64,000 nt of DNA from a cyanobiont of Ornithocercus magnificus (GTDB lineage: Bacteria; Cyanobacteriota; Cyanobacteriia; PCC-6307; Cyanobiaceae), in assembly GCA_007996965.1 (NCBI GenBank), contig BIMP01000001.1:124001-188000 (forward strand). Direction: 5' to 3'. A program made the translations under genes and the position numbers. The notes below the pieces were generated by a model, which saw only the letters and a program-made list of their open reading frames with translations, was not told the DNA's origin and ran no database searches. Positions 1 to 8,470 of this stretch are shown one piece after another. Each line of letters starts with the position of its first letter. Position 1 is the stretch's first letter.

Positions 1-1916
1 CAAAGTCCCAGCGCCGGACTACTCCGAAACCTGTAGCCGCGATGCGTAAGCGGAAGAAGGAAACTACACGCCAGCGTCAGCGTCGTCGAGCTATGGAACT
101 TCGTGCTGCCCGCGAGGCGAAGCAAGTACGCCCTGAAATGTTGATTGTTCCTGAGGACAACCTCACGGTACAAGAACTAGCAGACATGCTGAGCATAGAA
201 AGCTCAGAGATCATCAAGTCCCTTTTCTTTAAGGGAATTATCGCTACTGTCACTCAGAGCCTTGATCTACCGACTATCGAGACAGTTGCTGAGGAATTTG
301 GAGTACCTGTACTTCAAGATGATGTTGAGGAAGCGGCTAAGAAAACTGTTGAGATGATCGGCGAAGAAGACATTGGTCACCTAATTCGCAGACCGCCCGT
401 CGTCACTGTGATGGGTCACGTAGATCACGGCAAAACTAGTTTGCTAGACGCCATTCGTAAAGCTAGAGTCGCTGCTGGTGAGGCTGGCGGGATTACACAG
501 CACATAGGCGCTTATCAAGTGCACATTGAGCATGGTGGAGAGCCCCGACGCATTACCTTCCTTGACACACCAGGTCATGCAGCTTTCACGGCCATGCGTG
601 CTCGAGGTACCAAGGTGACTGATATAGCAGTCCTCGTTGTTGCAGCTGATGATGGTGTACGTCCGCAGACCCTAGAAGCCATCAGTCATGCTAGAGCTGC
701 TGAAGTGCCAATTGTGGTAGCAATTAATAAAGTCGATAAGGAGGGAGCATCCCCAGATCGGGTTAAGCAAGAATTATCGGAGCAAAATCTGCTTGCTGAG
801 GAATGGGGAGGCGATGTTGTAATGGTGCCAGTAAGTGCTATCAAGAGCGAGAACATTGACAAGTTGCTCGAGATGATCTTGTTGGTAACTGAGGTTGAAG
901 ACCTACAGGCAAATCCAGATCGTCTTGCCAAGGGTACTGTAATCGAAGCACATCTAGATAAGGCAAAAGGGCCGGTAGCTACGCTACTTGTCCAAAATGG
1001 CACTCTTCGTACTAGCGATGTGGTTGCTGCAGGACCAGTGCTTGGAAAAGTGCGAGCTATGGTCGATGATGGGGGGCATAGAGTTAAAGAAGCAGGTCCA
1101 TCCTGTGCAGTTGAGGCACTCGGCTTTAGCGAGGTTCCAACTGCAGGTGATGAGTTCGAGGTCTACCCAGATGAAAAATCGGCACGTGCAGTAGTAGGAG
1201 ACCGTGCCTCTGATGCGCGCGCAATCCGCCTTGCGCAACAGATGGCATCACGCCGCGTTTCGCTTGCCGCTATCTCAGGTCAAGCAAGCGAGGGTGAGCT
1301 TAAAGAGCTGAATCTAATTCTGAAAGCTGATGTGCAAGGTAGCGTAGAGGCGATCCTCGGCTCTCTTGAGCAACTTCCAAAGGATGAAGTTCAAGTGCGG
1401 GTATTGTTATCAGCTCCAGGGGAAATAACTGAAACAGATGTTGATCTGGCTGCTGCATCAGGTGCCGTGATTATTGGCTTTAATACCTCTATGGCCTCTG
1501 GAGCTAAGCGCGCTGCTGACGCAACTGGAGTAGATGTAAGGGAATATGAGGTCATCTATAAGCTGCTAGAAGATATACAGATGGCTATGGAGGGCTTGCT
1601 AGAGCCTGAACTAGTTCAAGAGCTACTCGGCGAAGCCGAGGTGCGAGCTGTTTTCACTATTGGAAAAAGTGCAGTAGCAGGATGCTATGTTACAGCTGGT
1701 AAGTTGCAGCGTAATTGCAAGGTTCGGGTAAATCGAGGGAGAGAGGTGGTATTCACAGGTGATCTTGACTCACTGCGCCGCAACAAAGATGATGTCAAGG
1801 AGATTGCAACTGGCTTTGAATGTGGAGTTGGCTGTGATCGCTTTGCTAACTGGGAAGAGGGTGACAAGATCGAGGCTTATAAGATGGTTACTCAGCGTCG
1901 CAAGCTCAGCACGTGA
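1..1916 (+). CDS. infB: Translation initiation factor IF-2 (5' end cut by window)
   Basis: IF-2 is the GTPase that brings formyl-Met-tRNA to the 30S subunit and promotes 50S joining. The reading frame is open from base 3, so the ATG at 42 is internal; family members carry a long variable N-terminal region that lies upstream of the window. Counting from codon 42, an Arg/Lys-rich stretch (residues 1-30) is followed by the IF2_N region (about 35-85) and the G domain: G1 GHVDHGKT at 125-132, G3 DTPGH at 175-179, G4 NKVD at 229-232. Domains II-IV follow and the protein ends in TQRRKLST. The downstream membrane protein starts inside the stop codon (GTGA overlap), so the two are probably translationally coupled. 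Identification is firm; only the true start is unseen. Confidence 0.97.
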   Translation, partial: KSQRRTTPKPVAAMRKRKKETTRQRQRRRAMELRAAREAKQVRPEMLIVPEDNLTVQELADMLSIESSEIIKSLFFKGIIATVTQSLDLPTIETVAEEFGVPVLQDDVEEAAKKTVEMIGEEDIGHLIRRPPVVTVMGHVDHGKTSLLDAIRKARVAAGEAGGITQHIGAYQVHIEHGGEPRRITFLDTPGHAAFTAMRARGTKVTDIAVLVVAADDGVRPQTLEAISHARAAEVPIVVAINKVDKEGASPDRVKQELSEQNLLAEEWGGDVVMVPVSAIKSENIDKLLEMILLVTEVEDLQANPDRLAKGTVIEAHLDKAKGPVATLLVQNGTLRTSDVVAAGPVLGKVRAMVDDGGHRVKEAGPSCAVEALGFSEVPTAGDEFEVYPDEKSARAVVGDRASDARAIRLAQQMASRRVSLAAISGQASEGELKELNLILKADVQGSVEAILGSLEQLPKDEVQVRVLLSAPGEITETDVDLAAASGAVIIGFNTSMASGAKRAADATGVDVREYEVIYKLLEDIQMAMEGLLEPELVQELLGEAEVRAVFTIGKSAVAGCYVTAGKLQRNCKVRVNRGREVVFTGDLDSLRRNKDDVKEIATGFECGVGCDRFANWEEGDKIEAYKMVTQRRKLST

Positions 1917-2734
1917 TCACGCGTGCTGAGCCACTCTTATGGATTCAGCTCCTCTCGCTTGGGGTGATACCTCTGGAGATGCAGTTAATCCGCTTATTCC
2001 TTGGGGCTTCTGATCCTGGTCCTGTACCAGCACTCGAGCGTATCTTTGCTTGGGCAATAGCAGTGCTTGCCCCTACCCTCTTTTTCTGGCGTCGACCGCC
2101 AGACTGGGGTTCTCTTCTTATTCTATCTCGGCCACTTTCACAGCGCACACCAGAGCAGCGCCAGCTGAGTGCTATACAAGAATCTCCAGTTCTGAAAGTA
2201 GCCCTAATTATCGGTGCTCTTGTGTTGCTAATAGCACTTTGGAAGCTTGATCGCTCTGCTATTCTGCTACGCGACTGGTCACCGTTAGTGGGAGCATCCC
2301 GTGTCAAGTCCTTGCTAGCAGCCTTGCCAGTCCTCAGCTTGTTATTGTGGCAATGGCAACAGATTATACAGAGTGTATGGCTATTAACACGAAGTGACCA
2401 ATTTGTACTGTCGCAGCCAAAGCTAAAAGATAAGGAGCTGCGCGAGCGCTTCCTCTCTATTGGCTTACCTGTTCTGCAGCTTGCGAGACTTGACTGGAGC
2501 AATGCAACAGCTCTATCGCCTCGTTCAGGGCAACCGTCAGATATCCCCCCGATCTCGCTCAAGCCAGAGGAAGGTTCCACAAATCAACAGGGCAAGTACC
2601 TGGACTCCAATATCCCCAGCACTGACGGGTTGATTGGTAGAACTACGAAAGATCATGATGAGGAGACCAACGCTGCTGGAAGCAAAGAAGGTTGCCCAGA
2701 GGAGTCGTCTAGGCCCACGCCAGGGAGTACGTGA
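1913..2734 (+). CDS. Low-complexity tail membrane protein (picocyanobacterial family)
   Basis: This is a 273-residue protein starting with GTG inside the infB stop codon. Hydrophobic segments lie near residues 5-30, 44-58, 92-110 and 130-152, followed by a soluble segment and a polar Ser/Pro/Gly/Glu-rich tail from about residue 195. It matches my recollection of the cyanobacterial family called low-complexity tail membrane protein, which sits behind infB in marine Synechococcus; no function is known. The last 200 bases overlap the convergent DUF3493 gene on the other strand. Either the tail really is coded across that gene, or an original stop was lost and the protein reads through. The membrane part is secure; the exact C-terminus is less certain. 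Confidence 0.8.
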   Translation: MITRAEPLLWIQLLSLGVIPLEMQLIRLFLGASDPGPVPALERIFAWAIAVLAPTLFFWRRPPDWGSLLILSRPLSQRTPEQRQLSAIQESPVLKVALIIGALVLLIALWKLDRSAILLRDWSPLVGASRVKSLLAALPVLSLLLWQWQQIIQSVWLLTRSDQFVLSQPKLKDKELRERFLSIGLPVLQLARLDWSNATALSPRSGQPSDIPPISLKPEEGSTNQQGKYLDSNIPSTDGLIGRTTKDHDEETNAAGSKEGCPEESSRPTPGST

Positions 2735-2803
2735 TTCACTCAGAAGCTTCTTGCGTAGCTCGGGATCTAGGCCTTGGTTTGACGTTTTTGGCCGCAATCG
2801 CAC
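2537..2803 (-). CDS. DUF3493 family membrane protein
   Basis: This small cyanobacterial/plastid-type protein has the family signature near its start (LDPELRKKLL followed by [10 protein letters not shown]) and then two hydrophobic stretches (about residues 34-52 and 64-80 of the short form) with a charged end. I chose the GTG at 2803; the same frame extends to another GTG at 2839, adding twelve hydrophobic, non-family-like residues just in front of tRNA-Thr. Neither has a clear Shine-Dalgarno sequence. It is convergent with the infB-linked membrane protein and overlaps its 3' part by about 200 bases. The family is described only as a thylakoid or envelope-type membrane protein; no function can be read from the sequence. 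Confidence 0.75.
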   Translation of the reverse strand: MRLRPKTSNQGLDPELRKKLLSESRTPWRGPRRLLWATFFASSSVGLLIMIFRSSTNQPVSAGDIGVQVLALLICGTFLWLERDRGDI

Positions 2804-2849
2804 CCCGTAAATATAATAAGTAATAGCATAGCAGTGCACTTGATTCTAT

Positions 2850-2921
<72 letters not shown>

Positions 2922-3128
2922 CTTAGCAAGTGCTAAGTGTTAAAATGGTGTAGAGGCATATGCGATGAAACTGGGCCATCCTAAACAGTTTTCGAGGATC
3001 TCTTCCCAGCTCAAGACCTAGCAACGACTGGGTGCTCGAAGATTTCGAAAATCTGCTGTAGTAATATAAGGTACAGTCCCCGTGCTTCAATAGGACGAGT
3101 TAGGGTTACAGCCAACAGCAGTTTGCTC

Positions 3129-3272
3129 GTGAAAGAGATCAGTTTATTTGAGGCAATCTTCAAATTTATTGCTCGGGTAGCGGCTGGTGCTGGAATTGCG
3201 GCACTTTTGCTTTGGATTCTTGTTGTAGCACTGGACTTGAAACATATGAACTCAGGTTTCACGCTTCCCTGA
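3129..3272 (+). CDS. Possible small single-span membrane protein
   Basis: A GTG-initiated 47-codon frame ends in TGA at 3270-3272. The predicted peptide has a basic/amphipathic start (KEISLFEAIFKFIARV), a hydrophobic span near residues 18-36 (GAGIAALLLWILVVAL) and a short polar tail. Such peptides are common and often unannotated in picocyanobacteria. There is no clear Shine-Dalgarno sequence, the frame stays open further upstream without a better start, and I recognise no family, so this remains a candidate. Confidence 0.3.
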   Translation: MKEISLFEAIFKFIARVAAGAGIAALLLWILVVALDLKHMNSGFTLP

Positions 3273-3387
3273 GTCAAATAACATATTGACGTATTTGTAT
3301 GGTAGCCATCGTGCAGACAGCTCTTTAGGCATGCATACTTAGTTGTTCAGTAACCTTAGGGTTGAAATCTCCAATAATTCTTAAGTA

Positions 3388-3410
3388 AACCCCCTCTTGA
3401 TGAGGGGGTT
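3388..3410 (-). terminator. psbA rho-independent terminator
   Basis: A perfect 9-bp stem (AACCCCCTC / GAGGGGGTT) with a 5-base loop lies about 80 bases past the psbA stop. On the minus strand it is followed by TTTACTTAAG, a short T run. Position and strength fit an intrinsic terminator for a very highly expressed transcript. Confidence 0.85.
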
Positions 3411-3489
3411 GTTTGGCAGCTTGGTTGGTTCAGCTCAGCCAAGTGTGCTGAAACCGAACCTTGCTGTTTGGTTTTGTTTTGAGAGGAAC

Positions 3490-4566
3490 TCAGCCGATGG
3501 CAGGAGCTTGCAGAGCCACGGGTGTGGATTCAGCTGCGGCCAGGTCGAGAGGGAAGTTGTGAGCGTTGCGCTCGTGCATTACTTCCATGCCCAGGTTGGC
3601 GCGGTTCAGAACGTCAGCCCAGGTGTTCAGGACGCGGCCCTGACCATCGAGGATGGACTGGTTGAAGTTGAAACCGTTCAGGTTGAAAGCCATGGTGCTC
3701 ACGCCGAGAGCGGTGAACCAGATGCCTACAACCGGCCAGGCAGCTAGGAAGAAGTGCAGGCTGCGGCTGTTGTTGAAAGAGGCGTACTGGAAGATCAGAC
3801 GACCGAAGTAACCGTGGGCGGCCACGATGTTGTAGGTCTCTTCTTCCTGGCCGAACTTATAGCCATAGTTCTGAGACTCGGTCTCAGTGGTCTCACGCAC
3901 CAGCGAGGAGGTCACCAGAGAACCGTGCATGGCAGAGAACAGGCTGCCGCCAAATACACCGGCTACACCCATCATGTGGAAGGGGTGCATGAGGATGCTG
4001 TGCTCAGCCTGGAATACCAGCATGAAGTTGAAGGTGCCGGAGATGCCGAGAGGCATGCCATCTGAGAAGGAACCCTGACCGAAGGGATACACCAGGAAAA
4101 CGGCGGAGGCAGCAGCCACAGGGGCGCTGTAAGCAACGCAGATCCAGGGGCGCATGCCGAGGCGGTAGGAGAGCTCCCACTCGCGTCCCATGTAGCAGAA
4201 GATGCCGATCAGGAAGTGGAAGACGACGAGCTGGTAGGGACCGCCGTTGTACAGCCACTCATCGAGGGAGGCAGCTTCCCAGATGGGGTAGAAGTGCAGG
4301 CCGATGGCGTTGGATGAAGGCACAACAGCACCGGAGATGATGTTGTTGCCGTAGATCAAAGAGCCGGCGACAGGCTCGCGGATACCGTCGATATCGACCG
4401 GTGGAGCGGCGATGAAGGCGACGATGAAGCAGGTGGTGGCAGCCAGGAGGGTGGGGATCATCAGCACACCGAACCAGCCTACGTAGAGGCGGTTGTTGGT
4501 GGAGGTGACCCACTCGCAGAATTGCTGCCAACTGCTCAGATGACCGCTGCGAATGGCGGTAGACAT
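3490..4566 (-). CDS. psbA: Photosystem II D1 protein
   Basis: D1 is the photosystem II reaction-centre subunit that binds P680 chlorophylls, pheophytin, QB and the Mn4CaO5 cluster in the thylakoid. At 358 residues it is full length with five transmembrane helices. The segment [13 protein letters not shown], the QB-pocket sequence [10 protein letters not shown] and the C-terminal Mn ligands ([14 protein letters not shown]) are all present. Processing is expected after Ala343, removing a 15-residue extension. Residue 129, equivalent to position 130 in standard numbering, is Glu (GREWE), the D1:2 or high-light type rather than the Gln of D1:1. The gene is monocistronic, with a long leader and a strong terminator. 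Identification is certain. Confidence 0.99.
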   Translation of the reverse strand: MSTAIRSGHLSSWQQFCEWVTSTNNRLYVGWFGVLMIPTLLAATTCFIVAFIAAPPVDIDGIREPVAGSLIYGNNIISGAVVPSSNAIGLHFYPIWEAASLDEWLYNGGPYQLVVFHFLIGIFCYMGREWELSYRLGMRPWICVAYSAPVAAASAVFLVYPFGQGSFSDGMPLGISGTFNFMLVFQAEHSILMHPFHMMGVAGVFGGSLFSAMHGSLVTSSLVRETTETESQNYGYKFGQEEETYNIVAAHGYFGRLIFQYASFNNSRSLHFFLAAWPVVGIWFTALGVSTMAFNLNGFNFNQSILDGQGRVLNTWADVLNRANLGMEVMHERNAHNFPLDLAAAESTPVALQAPAIG

Positions 4567-4680
4567 AGCGGTGAAAGCCTTAAAGATGGAATTGCTGAAC
4601 CTCCTTTGTCACCCTAGTCTTTAAGAGGAGGGAGAGTACAGGGAAGCTATGTAGCACTTAAAATATACTCAAGTGATTCC
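4567..4680 (-). promoter_or_regulatory. psbA promoter/leader region with distant Shine-Dalgarno
   Basis: A perfect AAAGGAGG (minus strand, 4607 to 4600) lies 33 bases upstream of the ATG, too far for direct use. Only a weaker AAGG sits about 12 bases from the start. A tentative promoter reads TTGAGT (4672-4667), 17 bases, TAGCTT (4649-4644), which would give a leader of roughly 70 bases. A structured or regulated leader is an inference. Confidence 0.35.
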
Positions 4681-4723
4681 GGAACCCTAAAAATTTATTA
4701 TTAATCAATGCAGAATTTAGGCC

Positions 4724-4739
4724 TAACTTCATGAAGTTA
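4724..4739. promoter_or_regulatory. 16-bp perfect palindrome upstream of psbA
   Basis: TAACTTCATGAAGTTA is its own reverse complement. It lies between the tentative psbA promoter and the stop of the downstream DUF697 gene. It is AT-rich and lacks a loop, so it looks more like a dimeric-protein binding site than a terminator. Function is unknown. Confidence 0.3.
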
Positions 4740-4757
4740 TGAAAAGCTACTTTATTC

Positions 4758-6107
4758 TCATCCTTGCCATGAAATCTGCTGGAGACTTAACCACTGTCTA
4801 GCCTGATCTAAAAAGCTTCTCCAGTCTAAACGTTCTTCTTCTGCTGCCTTAGCTACTAATAATGGGGCCTGTCTTCGTAACTCTTCAAGATCAGGTGTGG
4901 TAACTCCAGCATTTATTGCCATCCAATCTGCCATAGAGCGACCTACTACCCGAGTAAGGTAAGCTGCGCTGACTGCTTGTAGAGTTCCGGCAGTAAGCCA
5001 GCTCCCGACATCAAGCTTGAGGGAACCTAAAAGCATCTGCCCACTCCATTCTGCAAGTCCTTGTCCTAGAGCAGCGCCTGCAAGATGGTGTACACTAGCC
5101 CGCAGCAGCTCAGGTCTCCACGAGCAACTCCAGATAGCTGCCATTTCCCGCAGCATCAAACCATTACTAATCACTATGATTAAAAGATCAGTAGATGGTA
5201 GTGGAGATACTAGAACGGCTCCAGCAGTAATCCATTGACTACGCTGCTGTAACTGACGGAAACGGCTGCGGCGCAACTCTTCCATGCTGTTCTGCCAGTC
5301 GCAGTGCAAATCACGAAGAAGACGCTGCTGTGTTAGTGCTAAGATATGTGATGGTTGTTCTAGCCGTCTTCGTAGACACTTTAGTGCCGGGCGCAAGGTT
5401 TTGACTTTGCCATCCCAAGGGATTAGGTGATCTCGCCAACGTTGTGGTAACTGAGCAGTTACGCTCTCTTGAAGTTCTAAGGTCCAGCTACCTGCCGGAC
5501 AATGCAATAGTAGCCAGGCTGGTTGGTCTTGAGAAATGCGCGCAAGCCAAAGTAGATCAGCTGCCAGCAACGGTACTGGCAGAGAATAGATCAGTACATC
5601 CTGCTGCCGTAGAACATCTGGCCATGTCCAATTTTCATCAGAACGGGGTAGTGATCTTGCTCGGCAGAGCATAACCGGCGCGTAACTAGCTAGAGCAGAG
5701 CTAATTGCACTGGTATCAGGCAGCAACTCTGGATGGGCTCCAACAAGAGCAACTGTGACGGGTCCGGAACGATCAATCACCTCTGCAAAAACTTGTCGCC
5801 GTGAGATATCTGCCGAGTTGAGGCCTGCCTTTTCCTCGAGAGCACTGTATTGATTCAGTACCTCATTACAATGTTGTATCCACCCATGTGTGGATGTGGG
5901 AATTCTGGGCTTTACCAAAGTCGTGGGTCTTAGAAGCCACCATGCACCCAGGCCGGTAAGCGTAAACCCAAGACTACCACCAGGCCAGTGAAGAATGTCA
6001 CTAATGAACCATGGAGCAATCACCACAGCTCCTACTGCTAAAACAGTCCTGCTTAGAAGAGAGGAGATCGGTGTAAGAAGACCACTGGGGATAGCCGAAA
6101 ACGACAC
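4758..6107 (-). CDS. YcjF-like DUF697 membrane protein
   Basis: This is a 449-residue cyanobacterial protein. Two hydrophobic segments sit near residues 15-40 and 46-60, then a Rossmann-like region (about 115-235) resembling a GTPase fold without a P-loop: the strand VALVGAHPELLPD has no GK[ST]. A DUF697-like C-terminal half (about 285-420) carries alternating hydrophobic helices, including PLPSTDLLIIVISNGLMLREM, typical of the YcjF family. It is conserved in marine picocyanobacteria as far as I recall; no function is established. The gene stands alone downstream of psbA on the same strand with its own spacing, so cotranscription is unlikely. Confidence 0.75.
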   Translation of the reverse strand: MSFSAIPSGLLTPISSLLSRTVLAVGAVVIAPWFISDILHWPGGSLGFTLTGLGAWWLLRPTTLVKPRIPTSTHGWIQHCNEVLNQYSALEEKAGLNSADISRRQVFAEVIDRSGPVTVALVGAHPELLPDTSAISSALASYAPVMLCRARSLPRSDENWTWPDVLRQQDVLIYSLPVPLLAADLLWLARISQDQPAWLLLHCPAGSWTLELQESVTAQLPQRWRDHLIPWDGKVKTLRPALKCLRRRLEQPSHILALTQQRLLRDLHCDWQNSMEELRRSRFRQLQQRSQWITAGAVLVSPLPSTDLLIIVISNGLMLREMAAIWSCSWRPELLRASVHHLAGAALGQGLAEWSGQMLLGSLKLDVGSWLTAGTLQAVSAAYLTRVVGRSMADWMAINAGVTTPDLEELRRQAPLLVAKAAEEERLDWRSFLDQARQWLSLQQISWQG

Positions 6108-6472
6108 AAGTAACCCGCAGAACGGCCAAGTCTTAGCTCACTCTGATCTCAGTGAGTCTCTTAATACTTGGGACAGTTCTCAAACCCAAAATTGATCCAA
6201 CCACAACTCTACGTGATGTTCCCGATCTAACAGCAACCTCATCCACTGTCTGTACAACTATCAGGGTCCTGAGCCGAAAGCAAGCGCCTCAAAGTCTGTC
6301 GTGCAGCCACAGTAAGTGCTGCTTAAGCTCTTGTCATTCTGCAACCCCTTAGGAGAAGGCTACGGAATGTGCCCATATAGCAGTGAGCCTGAGGTAGTAC
6401 CAGATAGTAGTTGAGTCTCTACCACAATCATCGGCAATGCGGCACACTTGCGCCTGATTCCGGCCACGGGCC
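6108..6472. other. Intergenic region, divergent DUF697 / trpS-linked gene
   Basis: This stretch of about 365 bases separates two divergent genes. A minus-strand frame running up to a stop just in front of the DUF697 start (roughly 6134-6290) is open, but I recognise no family in it and it has no clear start. No tRNA or strong hairpin was seen. It probably holds both promoters and possibly a gene remnant. Confidence 0.4.
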
Positions 6473-6967
6473 ATGAGCGATTCCTACGGTGATTCCCAGC
6501 AGCAAGAGGGACAAGGTGACATTATCCGAGACAGCGGGCGCAGCGGGTTCCGCGGAGGCCGGAGCGGTAATCGTGACGGCGGCGGGTTCCGGATTCGCCT
6601 AAGTGACAACGAGATCCGTGCTGCGAGGGCCTTACAAGAAGCTTTCCATCTAAGGTCGACAGTTGCTGTACTGGGATTTGCAGTACGCACACTAGGTCAA
6701 ATGCTGGAGGATGGTCAGCTAGATGAGCTGGTTGCCCAACAACGAGCACAAGCAAGCCGCGACAACCGTCGTGGCAATGGTGCCCGCGGTGGTCGTCGCC
6801 GCGATAGCGGACGTTCTGAAGCTTCAGCTGAGCCCCGCCCAGATCCCTTTGCCCGTCCCTCTAAGCCCAAGCCTTCGCTATCTGAGATCGATCAGGAAGA
6901 TCTAGGTACAAAACCAGACCAGGTTAATGTTTCCATTGATGATGACTCGACAGTAGATCACGCATAA
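6473..6967 (+). CDS. Conserved cyanobacterial hypothetical protein, trpS-linked
   Basis: This 164-residue protein has a Gly/Arg/Asp-rich disordered N-terminus (residues 1-38), a compact helical core (about 40-90: FRIRLSDNEIRAARALQEAF and a following helix ending LDELVAQQRAQ) and a second Arg/Gly-rich and acidic disordered tail. The flanking RGG-like segments suggest nucleic-acid or protein contacts, but that is inference. It ends 2 bases before trpS, so the two are probably cotranscribed and coupled. Similar proteins precede trpS in marine Synechococcus from memory. No function is known. Confidence 0.8.
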   Translation: MSDSYGDSQQQEGQGDIIRDSGRSGFRGGRSGNRDGGGFRIRLSDNEIRAARALQEAFHLRSTVAVLGFAVRTLGQMLEDGQLDELVAQQRAQASRDNRRGNGARGGRRRDSGRSEASAEPRPDPFARPSKPKPSLSEIDQEDLGTKPDQVNVSIDDDSTVDHA

Positions 6968-6969
6968 GC

Positions 6970-7989
6970 ATGGGGCGTCCGCGCATTCTCTCAGGTGTGC
7001 AGCCGACTGGAGCCCTCCATCTGGGTAACTGGCTCGGCGCTGTCCGCAACTGGGTGGCTTTGCAAGAGAGCTATGAGACTTTTGTTTGTGTAGTGGACTT
7101 GCATGCCATCACAGCTTCACACGATCCTGCAAAGCTAACAGCAGATACGCTAGCAACAACTGCTCTCTACTTAGCCTGTGGAATTGATCCTGACCAGTCG
7201 ACTGTATTTGTACAGAGCCACGTGCACCAGCACAGTGAGTTTTGCTGGCTTCTTAATTGCATTACCCCTTTAAACTGGTTGGAGAGGATGATCCAATTTA
7301 AAGAGAAGTCTGCAAAGCAGAATGATAATGTCTCTGTCGGTCTATTAAACTACCCAATCTTAATGGCTGCTGATATTCTTCTGTATGGCGCTGAGTGCGT
7401 GCCAGTTGGAGAAGACCAAAAACAACATATTGAACTAGCCCGTAACATTGCACAACAACGCGTCAACGCACGCTTTGGTAGTAAGCAGTATCCGATACTG
7501 ACTGTTCCAAAACCATTGATCCTGTCAGAAGGAGCACGAGTTATGAGTCTCACAGACGGTCACAGCAAGATGAGTAAAAGCGATCCCAATGAGGGAAGTC
7601 GCATCACCTTGCTTGACACACCTGAACAAATTAGTCGCAAGATCAAGCGCGCGAAGACCGACTCGCAAACAGGTTTAGCATTCGGAGATCCCGAACGGCC
7701 TGAGGCTAACAACTTACTTGGACTATATGCCTTGCTAAGCGGCAAGGGACGAAAAGCGGCAGCAGTAGAGTGCGCAGAAATGAAATGGGGAAGCTTTAAG
7801 CCACTTCTGACGGAAGCAACTGTTAGTGCATTGGCGCCCATTCAGGAGCGTTACCAAGACCTCATGCAAGACAAGAGTGAATTAGAAAGAGTGCTAAATC
7901 GAGGTTATGGCCAAGCTAGTGTTGTGGCTGAGGAAACTATGCATCGCTTGCGCAGTGTCCTAGGTCTTTTGCCCAGGCTATCTAATTAA
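6970..7989 (+). CDS. trpS: Tryptophanyl-tRNA synthetase
   Basis: This class I aminoacyl-tRNA synthetase charges tRNA-Trp with tryptophan in the cytosol. The 339 residues match the bacterial TrpRS length. The HIGH-type motif GALHLGN is at 14-20, the Rossmann fold follows, and KMSKS is at 200-204 in the context HSKMSKSDPNEGS. The C-terminal helical anticodon-binding part is intact. The start is the only sensible ATG, two bases after the preceding hypothetical gene. Nothing odd was seen. Confidence 0.97.
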   Translation: MGRPRILSGVQPTGALHLGNWLGAVRNWVALQESYETFVCVVDLHAITASHDPAKLTADTLATTALYLACGIDPDQSTVFVQSHVHQHSEFCWLLNCITPLNWLERMIQFKEKSAKQNDNVSVGLLNYPILMAADILLYGAECVPVGEDQKQHIELARNIAQQRVNARFGSKQYPILTVPKPLILSEGARVMSLTDGHSKMSKSDPNEGSRITLLDTPEQISRKIKRAKTDSQTGLAFGDPERPEANNLLGLYALLSGKGRKAAAVECAEMKWGSFKPLLTEATVSALAPIQERYQDLMQDKSELERVLNRGYGQASVVAEETMHRLRSVLGLLPRLSN

Positions 7990-8470
7990 TCCTAAGTAAT
8001 GTATTTAGCGGCCTTCGAGCCAAATGAGTATCTTGCTAAGCATAAGTAACAGTCAGTAGAATGAGGTTACTGTGTGAGAAACCCGGTTGTGTATTTACTC
8101 TTCTTCGGGTCCAGAAGGCTCACAGGACACAGCTTAGCGATGCTTCAAGTCTCCTTGACATTCGATACTATAGGAGATCACAGTTCCCGTATTGAGGCTG
8201 TGATCTCCTAGTTTGCTCTTTTACAGAGATACCAGTGACCTAAACACTTTATTGACCGTCCACTATCACATATTTATGATGAGGCTAGTTAGCTTAAGTC
8301 CTGCGCGTAGCGAATTAAGAGAGACTTTAGGAAGACAGCAGCCTCAGAATTCCAAATTTTTCATAGGCGTGGGGGAGGGAATTCATGGCACTGCGGCACC
8401 AACTATAGGATAGTACCTCCGTCATCCCATTCACTTCGACGGCTGCTTACACAGGATTCTCTCTTTATCC
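7990..8470. other. Long intergenic region between trpS and thrS
   Basis: About 480 bases lie between two plus-strand genes with no convincing gene. A short frame at 8213-8413 has no recognisable motif. The only strong structure is the 13-bp inverted repeat at 8171-8210. No T-box-like or tRNA-like element was recognised upstream of thrS. Confidence 0.5.
8171..8210 (+). terminator. 13-bp inverted repeat, possible trpS terminator
   Basis: TAGGAGATCACAG (8171-8183) pairs perfectly with CTGTGATCTCCTA (8198-8210) around a 14-base loop. Downstream comes GTTTGCTCTTTTAC, only a loose T-rich stretch. It is about 180 bases past trpS. A terminator or processed RNA end is the simplest reading; the GC content is moderate. 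Confidence 0.45.

Larger units (their letters stand above)
2922..3489. other. Intergenic region between tRNA-Thr and psbA
   Basis: Nothing firmly identifiable lies here apart from the psbA terminator (3388-3410) and a possible 47-codon membrane peptide (3129-3272). The opposite-strand frame covering 3011-3277 is Ser/Ala/Ile-rich without recognisable motifs and looks like an antisense shadow. Confidence 0.5.

Noticed and set aside
1945-2580. 211-codon minus-strand frame opposite the infB-linked membrane protein
   Set aside because: Arg/Ser-rich antisense translation with no family; the plus-strand frame has clear membrane helices and coupling to infB.
3011-3277. Minus-strand 88-codon frame between tRNA-Thr and psbA
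   Set aside because: Its composition mirrors the opposite strand, it has no family motif and no ribosome-binding site; likely an antisense shadow.
8213-8413. 66-codon frame between trpS and thrS
   Set aside because: No motif, no plausible start context, unlike the neighbouring coding sequence.
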